DNA of 64,000 nt, taken from NCBI GenBank assembly GCA_022376925.1, contig JAIOJX010000032.1, forward strand, positions 118,955,979 through 119,019,978, in the 5' to 3' direction. Positions 1-12,736 of the stretch are shown here, one piece after another. This DNA is from Tragulus kanchil (Eukaryota; Chordata; Mammalia; Artiodactyla; Tragulidae). Position numbers and translations under genes: made by a program. Numbering within the stretch: the stretch's first letter is position 1; each line of letters begins with the position of its first letter. Below the pieces are notes generated by a model. That model made no database searches and was not told where the DNA came from. It worked only from the letters and a program-made list of their open reading frames with translations.

Positions 1-317
1 TAAATGATGGCACATCCACACAACAGAATGCTAGCTGCTCTAAAGAATGATGGAGATCTCTCTACGTGATATGGAAGGATCTCCAGAGGCATTTTAGTAT
101 AAAAAAAAACAACAAAGAAAGAGTAAGGAAGGAAAAGAGGAAAGAAAAGAAAGCCTAAGTAAAGAGGAAATCTGAATAAATACTCAAAATGCTTCTATTT
201 GAATAAAGAAGCATGAGAAGGATAAATAAGAAGCTAATCAAGTCAACTTCTTTAAATGAGAGCACCACCATTCTGGTTCCCTGGGAGACATTCTGGTAAA
301 CATGACTGAAATCTTGT

Positions 318-403
318 CTGGAAGTTCCTTCTGTTCTTCCTCCTTTTCTTTCCTCCCTCCACCCTCCTTCTTTCCTCCACCTTCTTTCTTTCCTACAAAA
401 TGC
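318..403 (+). repeat. Pyrimidine-rich CT tract
   Basis: A C/T-rich low-complexity tract built of CCTCC/TTCTTTCC units. It accounts for the Pro/Ser/Phe-rich and Arg/Lys/Glu-rich open frames read across it on both strands. It could form triplex DNA; that is inference from composition only. Confidence 0.7.
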
Positions 404-1404
404 ATTATTACCTGGAAGAGTTTGGAAGACAAGAACATTGGCTCTTTGGGTAGGGCACAAAGAAATCCAGTGGCTATGGTTTTCTTGATACCGAGGAGGT
501 TGGGGATGTAGGGCCTAGAGGGTTACAGTGAAAAAGACAAGGAGTGGTGCAGGAGCTCCCTCAGCAACAGGGATGTTCTCATCTTAGGGGTAGGAAAGGA
601 AAGGCTGCAGCAAAACCACCCATCTCTGAGCTGAATGGCTGAATTGCCCTCTCTACCACATCCTGGCTCTTGCTTCCATCTGCCTTGTGTTTGATCACTT
701 TGCCTACCACTTCAGAGGCTGATTATGCTGAAAAGACTGGAAGCTGCACACACTGGAGCCTAAACCATATTAGTTCTCTCTGACAGGTGGTTCCAACTGC
801 ACACTCCCTTACCACTGGTTGATTCTATAAAGCCACTTCATCTTGATGATTAAAAATGCCCATATTAGTTGTATTTTTGTAAGATTAACCCATTATATTT
901 TTCATCCTAATCATTCCCTGAGGAGAGGAAGTGAACAGAAACATATCCTCTACACTCAAATTTCTTCCTCCACACTCTGGCAAGGCAATAGAGAAAGGTA
1001 GGCAAGAAGAGAGTAGCGTGCGCTCAGCACCCATGGCTCTGGTGCACTCTGTAAAATGCAACTCACTTCAAAATGAGAACTCTGAAAGAAGAGAACTTTA
1101 ATACCTCTACTTTCTGTTCAGCACCCACGGCTTTCCTAGGAGAGTGGTTCCCAAGGTGTTTATTCTCTTGAGATTCATACATTTCTCCTCTAAGTCGTTC
1201 AACCTGAAATATAAAAGCATTTTAAATACACAAGTGATGGGGGGGGGGGGGTTACTTTATTTTAAAAACATCCTGATTATACCCAAATACATTCTTTGTT
1301 TGAAAAACTTAAACAACATGTATGTATACAGAGTAAAAAGTGATCTTTTCCTCCACATAACTTTGTCCCACAATTCTGCTTCCCTTTCCAGAAGTATAAT
1401 GTTT

Positions 1405-1525
1405 GGGTGGTGATGGTTGCACAATAATGGGAGTGTGCTCAGTGCTACTCAACTGTATGGTAAAAAATGATTATAATGGTAAATTTTAATCAGGTATATT
1501 TTATCATAATTAAAAAAATACAGTC
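1405..1525 (+). mobile_element. Old L1 3' end fragment
   Basis: The GATGGTTGCACAA motif followed by AAATGGT..AAATTTTAATCAGGTATATTTTATCATAATTAAAAAAAT order is typical of the end of an old mammalian L1 3' UTR with a short A-tail. Diverged; family assignment is from memory of the consensus. Confidence 0.45.
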
Positions 1526-1623
1526 AGAATGAATGAACACTGTTCAAGTTGTCTAAATACCTATAAATTTGCATATATAATACTGATAAATTATATTCAA
1601 TGTATGTTAAACATATAAACATA

Positions 1624-1824
1624 CACTCAGTTGTGTCTGACTCTTTTGCAGCCCCCATGGACTATAGCCCACCAGGCTCCTCTGTCCATAGAATCCTCCA
1701 GGAAAGAATACTGGAGTGGGTAGCCATTCCCCTCCCCAGGGGAATCTTCCTGACCCAGGATTGAACCTGGGTCTAACACATTGCAGGCAGATTGTTTACC
1801 ATCTGAGCCACCAGGGAAGCCCAT
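1624..1824 (-). mobile_element. Bov-tA-type SINE
   Basis: Read on the minus strand it begins GGGCTTCCCTGGTGGCTCAG, a tRNA-Glu-like head with the pol III A box, and carries the GGTTCAATCC-type B box and the ruminant GGAGAA..CCAGTATTCTTGC and GTCAGACACAACTGAG tail. Diverged copy. A second partial SINE tail follows at about 1836-1875. Confidence 0.85.
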
Positions 1825-1879
1825 ATATACACATATATTCCCTGTTCAGTCGTGTCCAACTGAACAACTGAGCACACAT

Positions 1880-1892
1880 CTATAAATATATA

Positions 1893-1928
<36 letters not shown>
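1880..1928. repeat. (TA)n/(TG)n microsatellite
   Basis: A compound TATA/TGTG dinucleotide repeat directly following the SINE remnant, probably grown from its A-rich tail. Likely length-polymorphic. Confidence 0.85.
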
Positions 1929-1933
<5 letters not shown>

Positions 1934-2400
1934 CACAAACACGTTTAACATAAATTGACTATATTTCATCAGTATTATATATACAAATTTACAGAGATTT
2001 AGACAACTTGAACAAAGCACATAGACATATAGCACATCTAAAACCTGGAAGTGCTAAAAATGGATTAAAGACATAACATAACTAACAAGTGTTTAGTGTT
2101 AACAACTTCAACCTTTGGTAAATGTGAAAAGTATAAACTATTATCTAAAACCTTATTAAAAATGAAAGATCCTAAACTGATAGAATAGCAATAACATTAC
2201 TGTCCAGCATATGTAGTTAAAATGTACAAAAGAGAAATACTCACACAAAGCATCCAGGTCAAAGTACAGCATCTACCAGTAATGCTATAGCCACCAGAAT
2301 AAGTCTTCACTAATGACCAACGGACGATGAACTGTACATCGAGGCTGCTCTAGCTGCTGTCACTCTATAAATTAAGAACACGTTTAAATAAACAACTTAC

Positions 2401-2516
2401 TTCTTCTCCAAGAATTTTTTTTTCTGAGTCAAGTGATCGAACTCGATTTCTTAGGGCCAGAATTTCCTGATCCAGTCTCTGACTGTGTTCTTTTGCTTTC
2501 TGTAGGTCAGCGGAGT
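2401..2516 (-). CDS. Coiled-coil protein, internal exon 7 (most 3' in window)
   Basis: Minus-strand exon of the main gene. The acceptor is a T-rich run ending TTTTAG and the donor is GAA|GTAAGT, a near-consensus site. Entering in phase 1 (a G carried from the exon at 14408-14479) it reads D-SADLQKAKEHSQRLDQE.., ..LALRNRVRSLDSEKK..GEE with no stop, and leaves in phase 0. The peptide is almost all Leu, Glu, Lys, Gln and Arg with hydrophobics spaced 3-4 residues apart, as in a coiled coil. Later exons must lie left of the window. I did not recognise the protein. The strong splice sites and phase match make the exon call firm. Confidence 0.85.
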
Positions 2517-2574
2517 CTAAAACAAAGAAAATGCAGTTTCTTCAATTGGATTGAAGTTTTTTTAAATTAAACAA

Positions 2575-3170
2575 TTTATTTTTGGCTGCGCTAGGTCTTT
2601 GATGTCGTATGTGGGCTTACACCTGTTGCTTAGAGCTGGGGCTACTCTTGCTGAGGTCCGCAGGCTTCTCAATGCAGCGGCTTCTCCTGTTGTGGAGCAC
2701 AGGCTCAGTGGCCGTGGGCTTAGTCTTCCCATGGCATGTGAGGTCCTCCGGAACCAGGGATTGAGCCTGTGTCCCTGGTACTGAGAAGTAGATTCTTTTT
2801 TTTTTTTTAAAGATTTATTTATTTATTTACTTTGGGCGGGGGTCGGGTAGGGGAGGGAGGGGAGTGGGATGGCCACTTCTATTGATCTTTCATTTCTCTA
2901 TTTTCATCCGTCTTCGTTCTTTGGCTCCTGTGGGCCTCCCATCGCGGTGGCCTCTGTTGTCCCAGAGCGCCGGCCCTGGGCGCACGCGCTCCAGAGCTCC
3001 GGCTCGGTCATTGGACACATCAGTCCAGCCGCTCTGCGGCACGTGGGATCTTCCCAGGCCAGGGCTCGAACCGGCGCCCCTTGCACTGCAAGGCGGTGTC
3101 CTTACCCACTGGACCACCAGGGGAAGCCCGAGAAGTAGATTCTTAACCACTGAACTGCCAGGGAGACCCT
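2575..3170 (-). mobile_element. CHR-type SINE interrupted by a younger SINE
   Basis: On the minus strand this is a tRNA-derived SINE: the right side ends CTGGCAGTTCAGTGG, with the body running from 2782 down to an ATTTGTTTAATTTAAA-like tail near 2570. It is split by the insertion at 2798-3129. The host copy also lies inside the first artefactual duplication, so its inner half appears again near 3816-4294. Confidence 0.75.
2798..3129 (-). mobile_element. GC-rich young CHR-derived SINE (family S)
   Basis: Full-length copy on the minus strand: GGCTTCCCCTGGTGGTCCAG head, A box TGGTCCAGTGG, B box GGTTCGAGCCC, a GC-rich body with many intact CpGs (CCGCAGAGCGG, GCGCACGCGC), and a GTAAATAAATAAATAAATC tail. 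It is flanked by the 15-base target-site duplication GAGAAGTAGATTCTT at 2783-2797 and 3130-3144, so it jumped into the older SINE around it. The second copy at about 3926-4253 is the artefactual duplicate. Confidence 0.9.
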
Positions 3171-3527
3171 GGACTGAGGTTTTAATTGGGGGCACTAAGT
3201 CTAAAAACCGAGGAAGCGCTAGTTCCTGATGTTCTTGTCAGTCCTACCATGTCTCTGCACACGCGCTTCTCTGTGAAGAAGAGCTGTTAGAGTCTCAAGT
3301 CCAGCCCCAGAATGCTGTACCAACTCATGAAATAGAACAGAATTCTTTTTTTTAATTAATTCTCATACCAGTCTAATGAGTTGGGACTTTTTGAGTGTAG
3401 GGTTTCCAGCAACAAAGGTTCCTCCAGGACCCGGAATTTTAAAACAATTGAGCCTGCCTTCTAAAAGCTAAATGACTAAGAAAATCATCCAATAGTTTAG
3501 CTCCTGTGGTCCTGTCTCTCTTACATG

Positions 3528-3752
3528 GGTGAGTGCTCAGTTGCTTCAGTTGTGCCTGACTCTTTGGGACTCAATGGACCACAGTCCTCCAGGCTCCTCT
3601 GTCCATGGGATTCTCCAGACAAGAAAACTGAAGTGGGTTGCCATATCCTCCTCCAGGGAATCTTCCCAATCCAGGGATGGAACCCACATGTCTGACATCT
3701 CCTGCATTGCCAGGCAAGTCCTTTACCACTAGTGCCACCTGGGAAATCTCCT
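3528..3752 (-). mobile_element. Bov-tA-type SINE
   Basis: Minus-strand tRNA-Glu-derived SINE: the right end reads back as ..CCCAGGTGGCACTAG, with the typical CTGGAGGAGGATATGG and GTCAGGCACAACTGAAG ruminant tail. Repeated at 4652-4876 by the artefactual duplication. Open frames over 60 codons here are SINE read-through. Confidence 0.85.
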
Positions 3753-4893
3753 ACAAACTTCATATATTCCTTGGTACTTGCACGTGCCCCCTTTAAAACG
3801 ACCAAAAGTTGGGTTTGTTGTGGAGCACAGGCTCAGTGGCCGTGGGCTTAGTCTTCCCATGGCATGTGAGGTCCTCCGGAACCAGGGATTGAGCCTGTGT
3901 CCCTGGTACTGAGAAGTAGATTCTTTTTTTTTAAAGATTCATTTATTTATTTACTTTGGGCGGGGGTCGGGTAGGGGAGGGAGGGGAGTGGGATGGCCAC
4001 TTCTATTGATCTTTCATTTCTCTATTTTCATCCGTCTTCGTTCTTTGGCTCCTGTGGGCCTCCCATCGCGGTGGCCTCTGTTGTCCCAGAGCGCCGGCCC
4101 TGGGCGCACGCGCTCCAGAGCTCCGGCTCGGTCATTGGACACATCAGTCCAGCCGCTCTGCGGCACGTGGGATCTTCCCAGGCCAGGGCTCGAACCGGCG
4201 CCCCTTGCACTGCAAGGCGGTGTCCTTACCCACTGGACCACCAGGGGAAGCCCGAGAAGTAGATTCTTAACCACTGAACTGCCAGGGAGACCCTGGACTG
4301 AGGTTTTAATTGGGGGCACTAAGTCTAAAAACCGAGGAAGCGCTAGTTCCTGATGTTCTTGTCAGTCCTACCATGTCTCTGCACACGCGCTTCTCTGTGA
4401 AGAAGAGCTGTTAGAGTCTCAAGTCCAGCCCCAGAATGCTGTACCAACTCATGAAATAGAACAGAATTCTTTTTTTTAATTAATTCTCATACCAGTCTAA
4501 TGAGTTGGGACTTTTTGAGTGTAGGGTTTCCAGCAACAAAGGTTCCTCCAGGACCCGGAATTTTAAAACAATTGAGCCTGCCTTCTAAAAGCTAAATGAC
4601 TAAGAAAATCATCCAATAGTTTAGCTCCTGTGGTCCTGTCTCTCTTACATGGGTGAGTGCTCAGTTGCTTCAGTTGTGCCTGACTCTTTGGGACTCAATG
4701 GACCACAGTCCTCCAGGCTCCTCTGTCCATGGGATTCTCCAGACAAGAAAACTGAAGTGGGTTGCCATATCCTCCTCCAGGGAATCTTCCCAATCCAGGG
4801 ATGGAACCCACATGTCTGACATCTCCTGCATTGCCAGGCAAGTCCTTTACCACTAGTGCCACCTGGGAAATCTCCTACAAACTTCATATATTC

Positions 4894-7107
4894 CTTGGTA
4901 CTTGCACTTGTTAACCGCAGGGCCCCCACAGACAGCTGATGGATGCTAGGAGCAGTGAACAGACAGACTGTCCAAGTGAAACCAGGTTAATTCATCAAAA
5001 TCAACTTTCTCCTGTAGCACTGCTGCCTGTAAGCCACTCAGCCCAGCACCTCATCTAAAGCCCTGCTCTTTCTAGTACTCATCCAAGTTTCAACGATATA
5101 AATTTGCTGTCGGTAATTTTCTTGAATCAGCAGCTGTTTCTTTTTTTCAGTTATGTTTCTCCTATTTTTCTTTTGCTGCTCTAAAGCTTCCTTTGTCTTC
5201 TTTCTCTATTGCCTGCTTTGTTTTCAACTTGCATTACTTTTTTCTTTCTTCATTTTTTCTTCTGTTTCCCTTGCTGTCCTCCTTTTTTCCTTAGTTTGTG
5301 AATTTTTTTAACTTAAAAATGCTGAAAACACGCCAAAAAAAAAAAAAACCATTCACAATCTATATACATATATGGAAGCGAGATTTATTCTAACTTTCGC
5401 AATTTTTAAAAAAGTTGAACAATTTGCAACACTGTCTGCAAATTTGCCACCTGTGACTACATCATGGATATCTTTTTTTTCAATAATTATGTTTATTTTA
5501 CTTTTTTTTTTAAATTTATTTTACTTTTTACTTTTACACAGTTTCGTTGTTTACAGATATGTATAAATCATGGATATCTTTATAAGAGAGTCCACATAAA
5601 GTCTTTCCCCATTTCTTATTTGGAATTATTTTTTTAATTGAAGTATAATTTGTATACAATATAAGATACATATCTTAAGTGTTCGGTTTAATGAATTTTG
5701 ACAATTTTATATACCTGTAAACTTGTCCTCAAAAAGATACAGAACATTTTCATCACATCGTAACATCCCCTCAAACCTTTTCAGTCACTTCTCCACTCCC
5801 ACCCACCCCTACAACCACCTTCTGACTTCTATCACAGAGTTTATTAATAGTTTTGCTCATTCTTGGTCTTCATACAGATAAAATCTTACAATACACATAT
5901 GTTTGCTTCAGGGTTCTTTTACTTAGTATATATAGTACTTGGGGAAGTCTCCTGTGTTTTGTCAATAATTTGTTCCTTTTGGTTTAAATTTTTATATTTT
6001 TGACTCATTTTGGTACTTGCACTGTTAACCCGCAGGGTCCCCCAACAGACAACCCCCCCCTGATGGATGCTAGGAGCAGTGAACAGACAGACTGTCCAAG
6101 TGAAACCAGGTTAATTCATCAAAATCAACTTTCTCCTGTAGCACTGCTGCCTGTAAGCCACTCAGCCCAGCACCTCATCTAAAGCCCTGCTCTTTCTAGT
6201 ACTCATCCAAGTTTCAACGATATAAATTTGCTGTCGGTAATTTTCTTGAATCAGCAGCTGTTTCTTTTTTTCAGTTATGTTTCTCCTATTTTTCTTTTGC
6301 TGCTCTAAAGCTTCCTTTGTCTTCTTTCTCTATTGCCTGCTTTGTTTTCAACTTGCATTACTTTTTTCTTTCTTCATTTTTTCTTCTGTTTCCCTTGCTG
6401 TCCTCCTTTTTTCCTTAGTTTGTGAATTTTTTTAACTTAAAAATGCTGAAAACACGCCAAAAAAAAAAAAAACCATTCACAATCTATATACATATATGGA
6501 AGGCGAGATTTATTCTAACTTTCGCAATTTTTAAAAAAGTTGAACAATTTGCAACACTGTCTGCAAATTTGCCACCTGTGACTACATCATGGATATCTTT
6601 TTTTTCAATAATTATGTTTATTTTACTTTTTTTTTTAAATTTATTTTACTTTTTACTTTTACACAGTTTCGTTGTTTACAGATATGTATAAATCATGGAT
6701 ATCTTTATAAGAGAGTCCACATAAAGTCTTTCCCCATTTCTTATTTGGAATTATTTTTTTAATTGAAGTATAATTTGTATACAATATAAGATACATATCT
6801 TAAGTGTTCGGTTTAATGAATTTTGACAATTTTATATACCTGTAAACTTGTCCTCAAAAAGATACAGAACATTTTCATCACATCGTAACATCCCCTCAAA
6901 CCTTTTCAGTCACTTCTCCACTCCCACCCACCCCTACAACCACCTTCTGACTTCTATCACAGAGTTTATTAATAGTTTTGCTCATTCTTGGTCTTCATAC
7001 AGATAAAATCTTACAATACACATATGTTTGCTTCAGGGTTCTTTTACTTAGTATATATAGTACTTGGGGAAGTCTCCTGTGTTTTGTCAATAATTTGTTC
7101 CTTTTGG
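4894..7107. repeat. Direct duplication 2 (period 1124-1125)
   Basis: Copy 1 is about 4894-5982 and copy 2 about 6010-7107. Copy 2 starts with a noisy version of the copy 1 start (TTAACCCGCAGGGTCCCCCAA against TTAACCGCAGGGCCCCCA) and has one extra G later. The linker 5983-6009 is an AT-rich scramble. Copy 1 starts where duplication 1 ends, so consecutive units are chained. Confidence 0.95.
5620..5990 (-). mobile_element. Old L1 3' UTR fragment
   Basis: Antisense L1-type 3' UTR sequence (TTGAAGTATAATTTGTATAC, GTTTAATGAATTTTGACA). The same sequence recurs at about 6745-7107, and further L1-like sequence runs on to about 7560. The left boundary is uncertain. Confidence 0.55.
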
Positions 7108-7265
7108 CCCATATTATTAATATACTATGATTTGTTTATGTGCGATCTCATTTTGTTCTGCACAGTAAGCCACTGTCCAAATCGCCATTTTTATGTAATT
7201 TTCCCACTACTGATGAAGATTTAGGTTTGCTATCAATGCTTATTCTTGTGAAAAATTCTAAAAGT

Positions 7266-9451
7266 ATTTTCTTCATCCATTGATCTCTAGATCCTTATGA
7301 CATTGCTTCTAAAAACATAAGTCCCCAGAAAGAAATCACATAGCTGGGTCAGAAGACATGTGCGTTTTAAGAATTTGACAGAGCCTACCAAATTATTCTT
7401 CAAAAAGATTGTTCAAAGCTACATTCTCACAATGACACTGTATTTCTCTACACGATATGTTACCAGTATTTTTAATTTTCACAGATCTTAGAAATACATT
7501 TGAATAATGGCTTATTTTACATAGGTCACTAAAATCAGCATTGTTCTGTTTATCACAAATGGGGGATATAGGCTTTTTATTTTTTAAAACACCAGGGGCT
7601 TCCCTGGTGGCTCACTGGTAAAGAATCTGCCTGCCAATGCAAGAGACATGAATTCTATCCCTGATCCAGGAAAATCTCACATGCTGTGGAGCAACTAAGC
7701 CCATGCGCCACAACTATTGAGACTGCTCTAGAGCCTGGGAGCCACAACTACTGAGATATTTCTCTGTAGCTTGCTTTCTTCACTTGATAACACAGCACAG
7801 ACATCTATTCGTGTCAGGTGCACAAAGATCTATGTTATTAAAGTATCCACTGTGCGGTCACTTTTTCAGTCAACCTATTGCAAACATAACTTAAATTTAC
7901 TACCCAACAAATGACTCCTTACTCTGTGCACTTACACGAGTTCTTCTACAGTCACTAGGGATAATATAATGTCTTCGGTTTTGTCACCAAGGTAATGCTG
8001 ATCACTTAATAGTTGGGAATTATGTATTCTCTCTTTTTCTATTTTCTGAAAGAGCTTATGTCAAATTTAGTTTTATTTAGTCCTTAAAATTTTGTTAGAA
8101 TTCACCAGTGAAGACATCTGAACCATGGGAACTTTCTCTGTGGGAAGATTTTTAACCATAAAGTCACCTTCACTGGTAGATTTAGGGCTATTTCTTCTTG
8201 AGGGACATTCAGCATTTTGTGCCTTTTCAAGGAATGTGTCCTTATCCATGTCTTCAAATTTATTGTGATAAAGTTGCTCAGAATATCTCTTTATTATCTT
8301 CTTGATCTGTAGAAACATTCCCTGTCACTGCTTATATTGGTAATGTCGTCTTCTCATTTTCTTCATCCATTGATCTCTAGATCCTTATGACATTGCTTCT
8401 AAAAACATAAGTCCCCAGAAAGAAATCACATAGCTGGGTCAGAAGACATGTGCGTTTTAAGAATTTGACAGAGCCTACCAAATTATTCTTCAAAAAGATT
8501 GTTCAAAGCTACATTCTCACAATGACACTGTATTTCTCTACACGATATGTTACCAGTATTTTTAATTTTCACAGATCTTAGAAATACATTTGAATAATGG
8601 CTTATTTTACATAGGTCACTAAAATCAGCATTGTTCTGTTTATCACAAATGGGGGATATAGGCTTTTTATTTTTTAAAACACCAGGGGCTTCCCTGGTGG
8701 CTCACTGGTAAAGAATCTGCCTGCCAATGCAAGAGACATGAATTCTATCCCTGATCCAGGAAAATCTCACATGCTGTGGAGCAACTAAGCCCATGCGCCA
8801 CAACTATTGAGACTGCTCTAGAGCCTGGGAGCCACAACTACTGAGATATTTCTCTGTAGCTTGCTTTCTTCACTTGATAACACAGCACAGACATCTATTC
8901 GTGTCAGGTGCACAAAGATCTATGTTATTAAAGTATCCACTGTGCGGTCACTTTTTCAGTCAACCTATTGCAAACATAACTTAAATTTACTACCCAACAA
9001 ATGACTCCTTACTCTGTGCACTTACACGAGTTCTTCTACAGTCACTAGGGATAATATAATGTCTTCGGTTTTGTCACCAAGGTAATGCTGATCACTTAAT
9101 AGTTGGGAATTATGTATTCTCTCTTTTTCTATTTTCTGAAAGAGCTTATGTCAAATTTAGTTTTATTTAGTCCTTAAAATTTTGTTAGAATTCACCAGTG
9201 AAGACATCTGAACCATGGGAACTTTCTCTGTGGGAAGATTTTTAACCATAAAGTCACCTTCACTGGTAGATTTAGGGCTATTTCTTCTTGAGGGACATTC
9301 AGCATTTTGTGCCTTTTCAAGGAATGTGTCCTTATCCATGTCTTCAAATTTATTGTGATAAAGTTGCTCAGAATATCTCTTTATTATCTTCTTGATCTGT
9401 AGAAACATTCCCTGTCACTGCTTATATTGGTAATGTGCGTCTTCTCATTTT
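7266..9451. repeat. Direct duplication 3 (period 1090)
   Basis: Copy 1 is 7266-8360 and copy 2 is 8356-9451, nearly identical and joined directly through a shared TTCTCATTTT. One inserted G (TGCGTC against TGTCGTC) marks the end of copy 2. The 81-codon minus-strand frame at 8073-8318 appears again at 9163-9408. It has no exon-like splice borders that I could chain to the main gene, so I do not call it. Confidence 0.95.
7603..7762 (+). mobile_element. CHR/Bov-tA SINE inside an old L1
   Basis: Begins GGGGCTTCCCTGGTGGCTCA, with an A box and a decayed B box, then the CAACTAAGCCCATGCGCCACAA body of ruminant CHR SINEs, ending near ACTACTGAG. Duplicated at 8693-8852. Confidence 0.85.
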
Positions 9452-10440
9452 TTTTTCATGAACAATCTAGTTAGAAGCTTACCAATATTATCCATCCTTT
9501 GAGAGAACCAGCTCTTAATTCTACTAATTTATTCTATTTAGGTACTATTTTTAATTTTATTGACCTTAACCTTATTTTGAACACCTTCTTTTTGCTTACT
9601 TTGAATTTAATTTTCTCTTATTCTCTGTTTTATGAGCAGAAGCTTAGATTATTTGCCATTCTTTCTTGATTTCTGATATAAGCATAAATTTCCCTCTTAA
9701 ATACTGCCTTAGATGTATCCCACAGATCCTAGTATGTTCAGTGTTTTCATTTTTATTCAAGTCATTCACAGAAAATATTTTATAATAGCCCTTATGATTC
9801 TTTTCTCTGAAGACATGGAAATTTACAAGTATTTTATTTACCTTTCAAATATTTGGAGATTTTTTATTTTAGTGGGATTTTTTTTGGCCTCTTTTTTTTT
9901 TATTGGATTTTTAATTTATTTATTTTCATTCATCTTTATTCTTTGGCCTGTGTGGGCCTCCCATTGCAATGGCTTCTCTCATTGCAAAGCACCAGCTCTG
10001 GGCACATGTGCTCCAGAGCACTGGCTTGTAATTGGACACACTGGTCTGGCTGCTCCATGATACATGGAATCCTCCCAGGTCAGAGATCGAACTGGTGCCC
10101 CTTGCATTGCAAGGCAGACTCTATCCACTGGACCACCAGGGAAGCCCTATTTGGAGATTTTTGAGACATACTTCCATTACTGCTTTTACATTTAGTTTTA
10201 TTATGGTCAAAGAACATAATTTGTATGATTTCAGTTCTTCTGCAGAAATCTGTTTTATGTTGATGGCCTATTTTTGTGAATGTTCTATGTATACTTGAAA
10301 AGAATATACTTCTGGTGGGATTTTCCATAATTATCAATTATCATGTTGGTTAGTAGTGTTATTAGGTTTTCTATATACTTACTGATTTTGGTCTTGCTCT
10401 ATCAATTACTAAGAAAGCAGTGTTCATTTTATAATTATAT
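9452..10440 (-). mobile_element. L1 ORF2/3' region remnant, antisense
   Basis: Antisense L1 sequence: ..TTTGAGAGAACCAGCTCTTAATTC.., ..CTTAGATGTATCCCACAGATC.. and ..TCTATCAATTACTAAGAAAG.. in the right order. It is split by the SINE at 9865-10148. No intact reading frame. Confidence 0.7.
9865..10148 (-). mobile_element. Older family-S SINE with target-site duplication
   Basis: Minus-strand copy with head GGGCTTCCCTGGTGGTCCAG at the right and a TTTATTTTCATTCATC tail at the left. It shares the GTGTCCAATTA / CTCTGGAGCACATG body of family S but has lost most CpGs. Flanked by ATTTGGAGATTTTT at 9851-9864 and 10149-10162, confirming a single insertion into L1. Confidence 0.85.
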
Positions 10441-10751
10441 TCATATATTTTTAAAATAATACTGATAATCAATTATAATGTATGGGGCTTTTCCCCCAAA
10501 TGTCCAAGTAATTCTACAACACCAACTGGGTGTCCTACAGCTCAACTCAATTCTGATTCCATTCATCTGGTGATAACATCAGATTCTATGGTTCTGATGC
10601 CAATTACAAGGGAAGGTTGTTACCAGTGCTTCTGACTGACTGGTTATAAATCAGAGGTTCTCATGACCTACTCCTTGGGTTTAATTAATTTGTTAAAGCA
10701 TATCACAGACCTCAGAGAAATATTTTATTTACTAATAGTGGTGGCAGTAAT

Positions 10752-10963
10752 AGTGGTTTAGTCAGTAAGTCATGTCCAACTCTTTGCGATCCTGTGGACG
10801 ATAGCCTGCCAGGCTCCTCTGTCCGAGGGATTCTGTCCCAGGCAAGAATAATGGAGTGGGTTGCTATTTCCTCCTCCAGTGGATCTTCCCAACCCAGGGA
10901 TCAAGCCCACATCTTCTGCATTGGCAGGCAGACTCTTTACCACTGAGCCACTAGGGAACCCTA
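10752..10963 (-). mobile_element. Bov-tA-type SINE
   Basis: Minus-strand copy: the right end reads GGGTTCCCTAGTGGCTCAG, followed by GGTAAAGAGTCTGCCTGCC and the GGAGGAGGAAATAGC / GTTGGACATGACTTACTGAC tail. It accounts for the 65-codon frame there. Confidence 0.85.
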
Positions 10964-11330
10964 TCATTTGGTTACCTAGGGGTTTCGCAAAGTCCTCATT
11001 ATCATGACAAAAGATATTTTTATTAGAGTGAAGATTAAATATGTGTTACTTATTATAAATTACAATATTACAGGGTGTGGTGTTCAAAGGACAGAAGAAC
11101 AGGACAAATGACCCTTAAGACCCCTATCCCATGGATCAAAGACCCTGTTTAAGGTCAATACTGCCTTGAGTCAGCTCGCTATTCTAATAGCTTCTTGCAC
11201 TCTAAAAAACTTTATTCTCCTCTCATTCTGCCTCACGTCTGGAAATTCTTTTCCAACCCATGCATGGACCATGACACAGGGTAAATAAAACCTAGTTTTA
11301 TTAACTTTTAAAACCAGTAAACATATTTTA

Positions 11331-11632
<302 letters not shown>

Positions 11633-12187
11633 TGTTGGATTCATAATCACTGAAGGAGAAAATTTCACTTTGGGACCAAAGGACATGGCTTCAGTCACTC
11701 AGAGCTTTGTGCAGCAAAAGTTTTATTAAAGTAAAAAGGTACAGAGAAAGCTTCTGACATAGACATCAGAAGGGGGCAGAAAGAGTGCCTACCTTGCTAG
11801 TTCAGGCAGGACATTATGTACTTTTTCAGTTGGTTATTAACAGTAGATTAAAAGAATATCTCAAGATTGTCAAGCTCTTACCAGACCCACTCTCACAATA
11901 TACATCTTGAGATAATTAACATAGGGATGAGATTAGCCAGAAGGAACAGGTTCCTGTGAAGGAGAAACATGCCCTCCACCAAGATACATTGTTGTTATAA
12001 TCATTAGCTCTGGGCTTAAAGATAGTCTTAGGTAACATAGACCGTTGTGACAACCAAGATGAATGCATGTAGGAGTGGCAACCAAGGTGAAGGCATGTAG
12101 GCTAAAAGGTGTTTGTTCCCCTCCTTCTCCTCCTCCTTGGGGATCCCTTGGTCTTCCTATCAGTCTGCCTAAGAATTAGCTCTGACA
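11633..12187 (-). mobile_element. Solo ERV LTR in a BovB tail
   Basis: Read on the minus strand the block starts TGTCAGAGCTAATTC at 12187 and ends with CA at 11633, the TG..CA ends of an LTR. It has an AATAAA polyadenylation signal on that strand (rc of TTTATT near 11722). It interrupts BovB sequence. I see no flanking target-site duplication, so the borders may be off by a few bases. No retroviral genes remain. Copy at 12769-13323. Confidence 0.65.
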
Positions 12188-12466
12188 TGAGCTTGACTCT
12201 TGTCTTGACCTTGACTCTCTGGGTCACAAAGAGTCAGGCATGACTTAGCGACTAAATAACAAGCATTGTAACACTCAAATCTCACTGTATTATTTGTAGC
12301 TGGTATCATTTATACATAGCCAAGCACTCCCTTAAATTCTAATAGCTTTATTCTCCTCTCATTCTGCCTCACGTCTGGAAATTCTTTTCCAACCCATGCA
12401 TGGACCATGACACAGGGTAAATAAAACCTAGTTTTATTAACTTTTAAAACCAGTAAACATATTTTA

Positions 12467-12736
<270 letters not shown>

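Larger units (their letters stand above)
1..1620. other. Intronic or 3' flanking sequence, no gene seen
   Basis: No exon with credible splice sites was found here. The stretch holds a purine-rich patch (about 106-175), a pyrimidine-rich tract, a run of ten G at 1244-1253 and an old LINE tail near its right end. The short open frames here have no conserved-looking composition. Confidence 0.5.
2688..4907. repeat. Direct duplication 1 (period 1124-1128)
   Basis: Copy 1 is 2688-3783 and copy 2 is 3816-4907, nearly identical except that a poly-T run is four bases shorter and one base differs (GATTTATT/GATTCATT). A 32-base linker between them matches neither flank. It contains only SINE and intron sequence. 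One of 17 complete duplications of nearly fixed size, judged an assembly artefact. Confidence 0.95.

Noticed and set aside
8073..8318. An 81-codon minus-strand frame (MFLQIKKIIKRYSEQ..)
   Set aside because: Lysine-rich and tempting as another coiled-coil exon, but no splice acceptor/donor pair chains in phase with the main gene; left uncalled.
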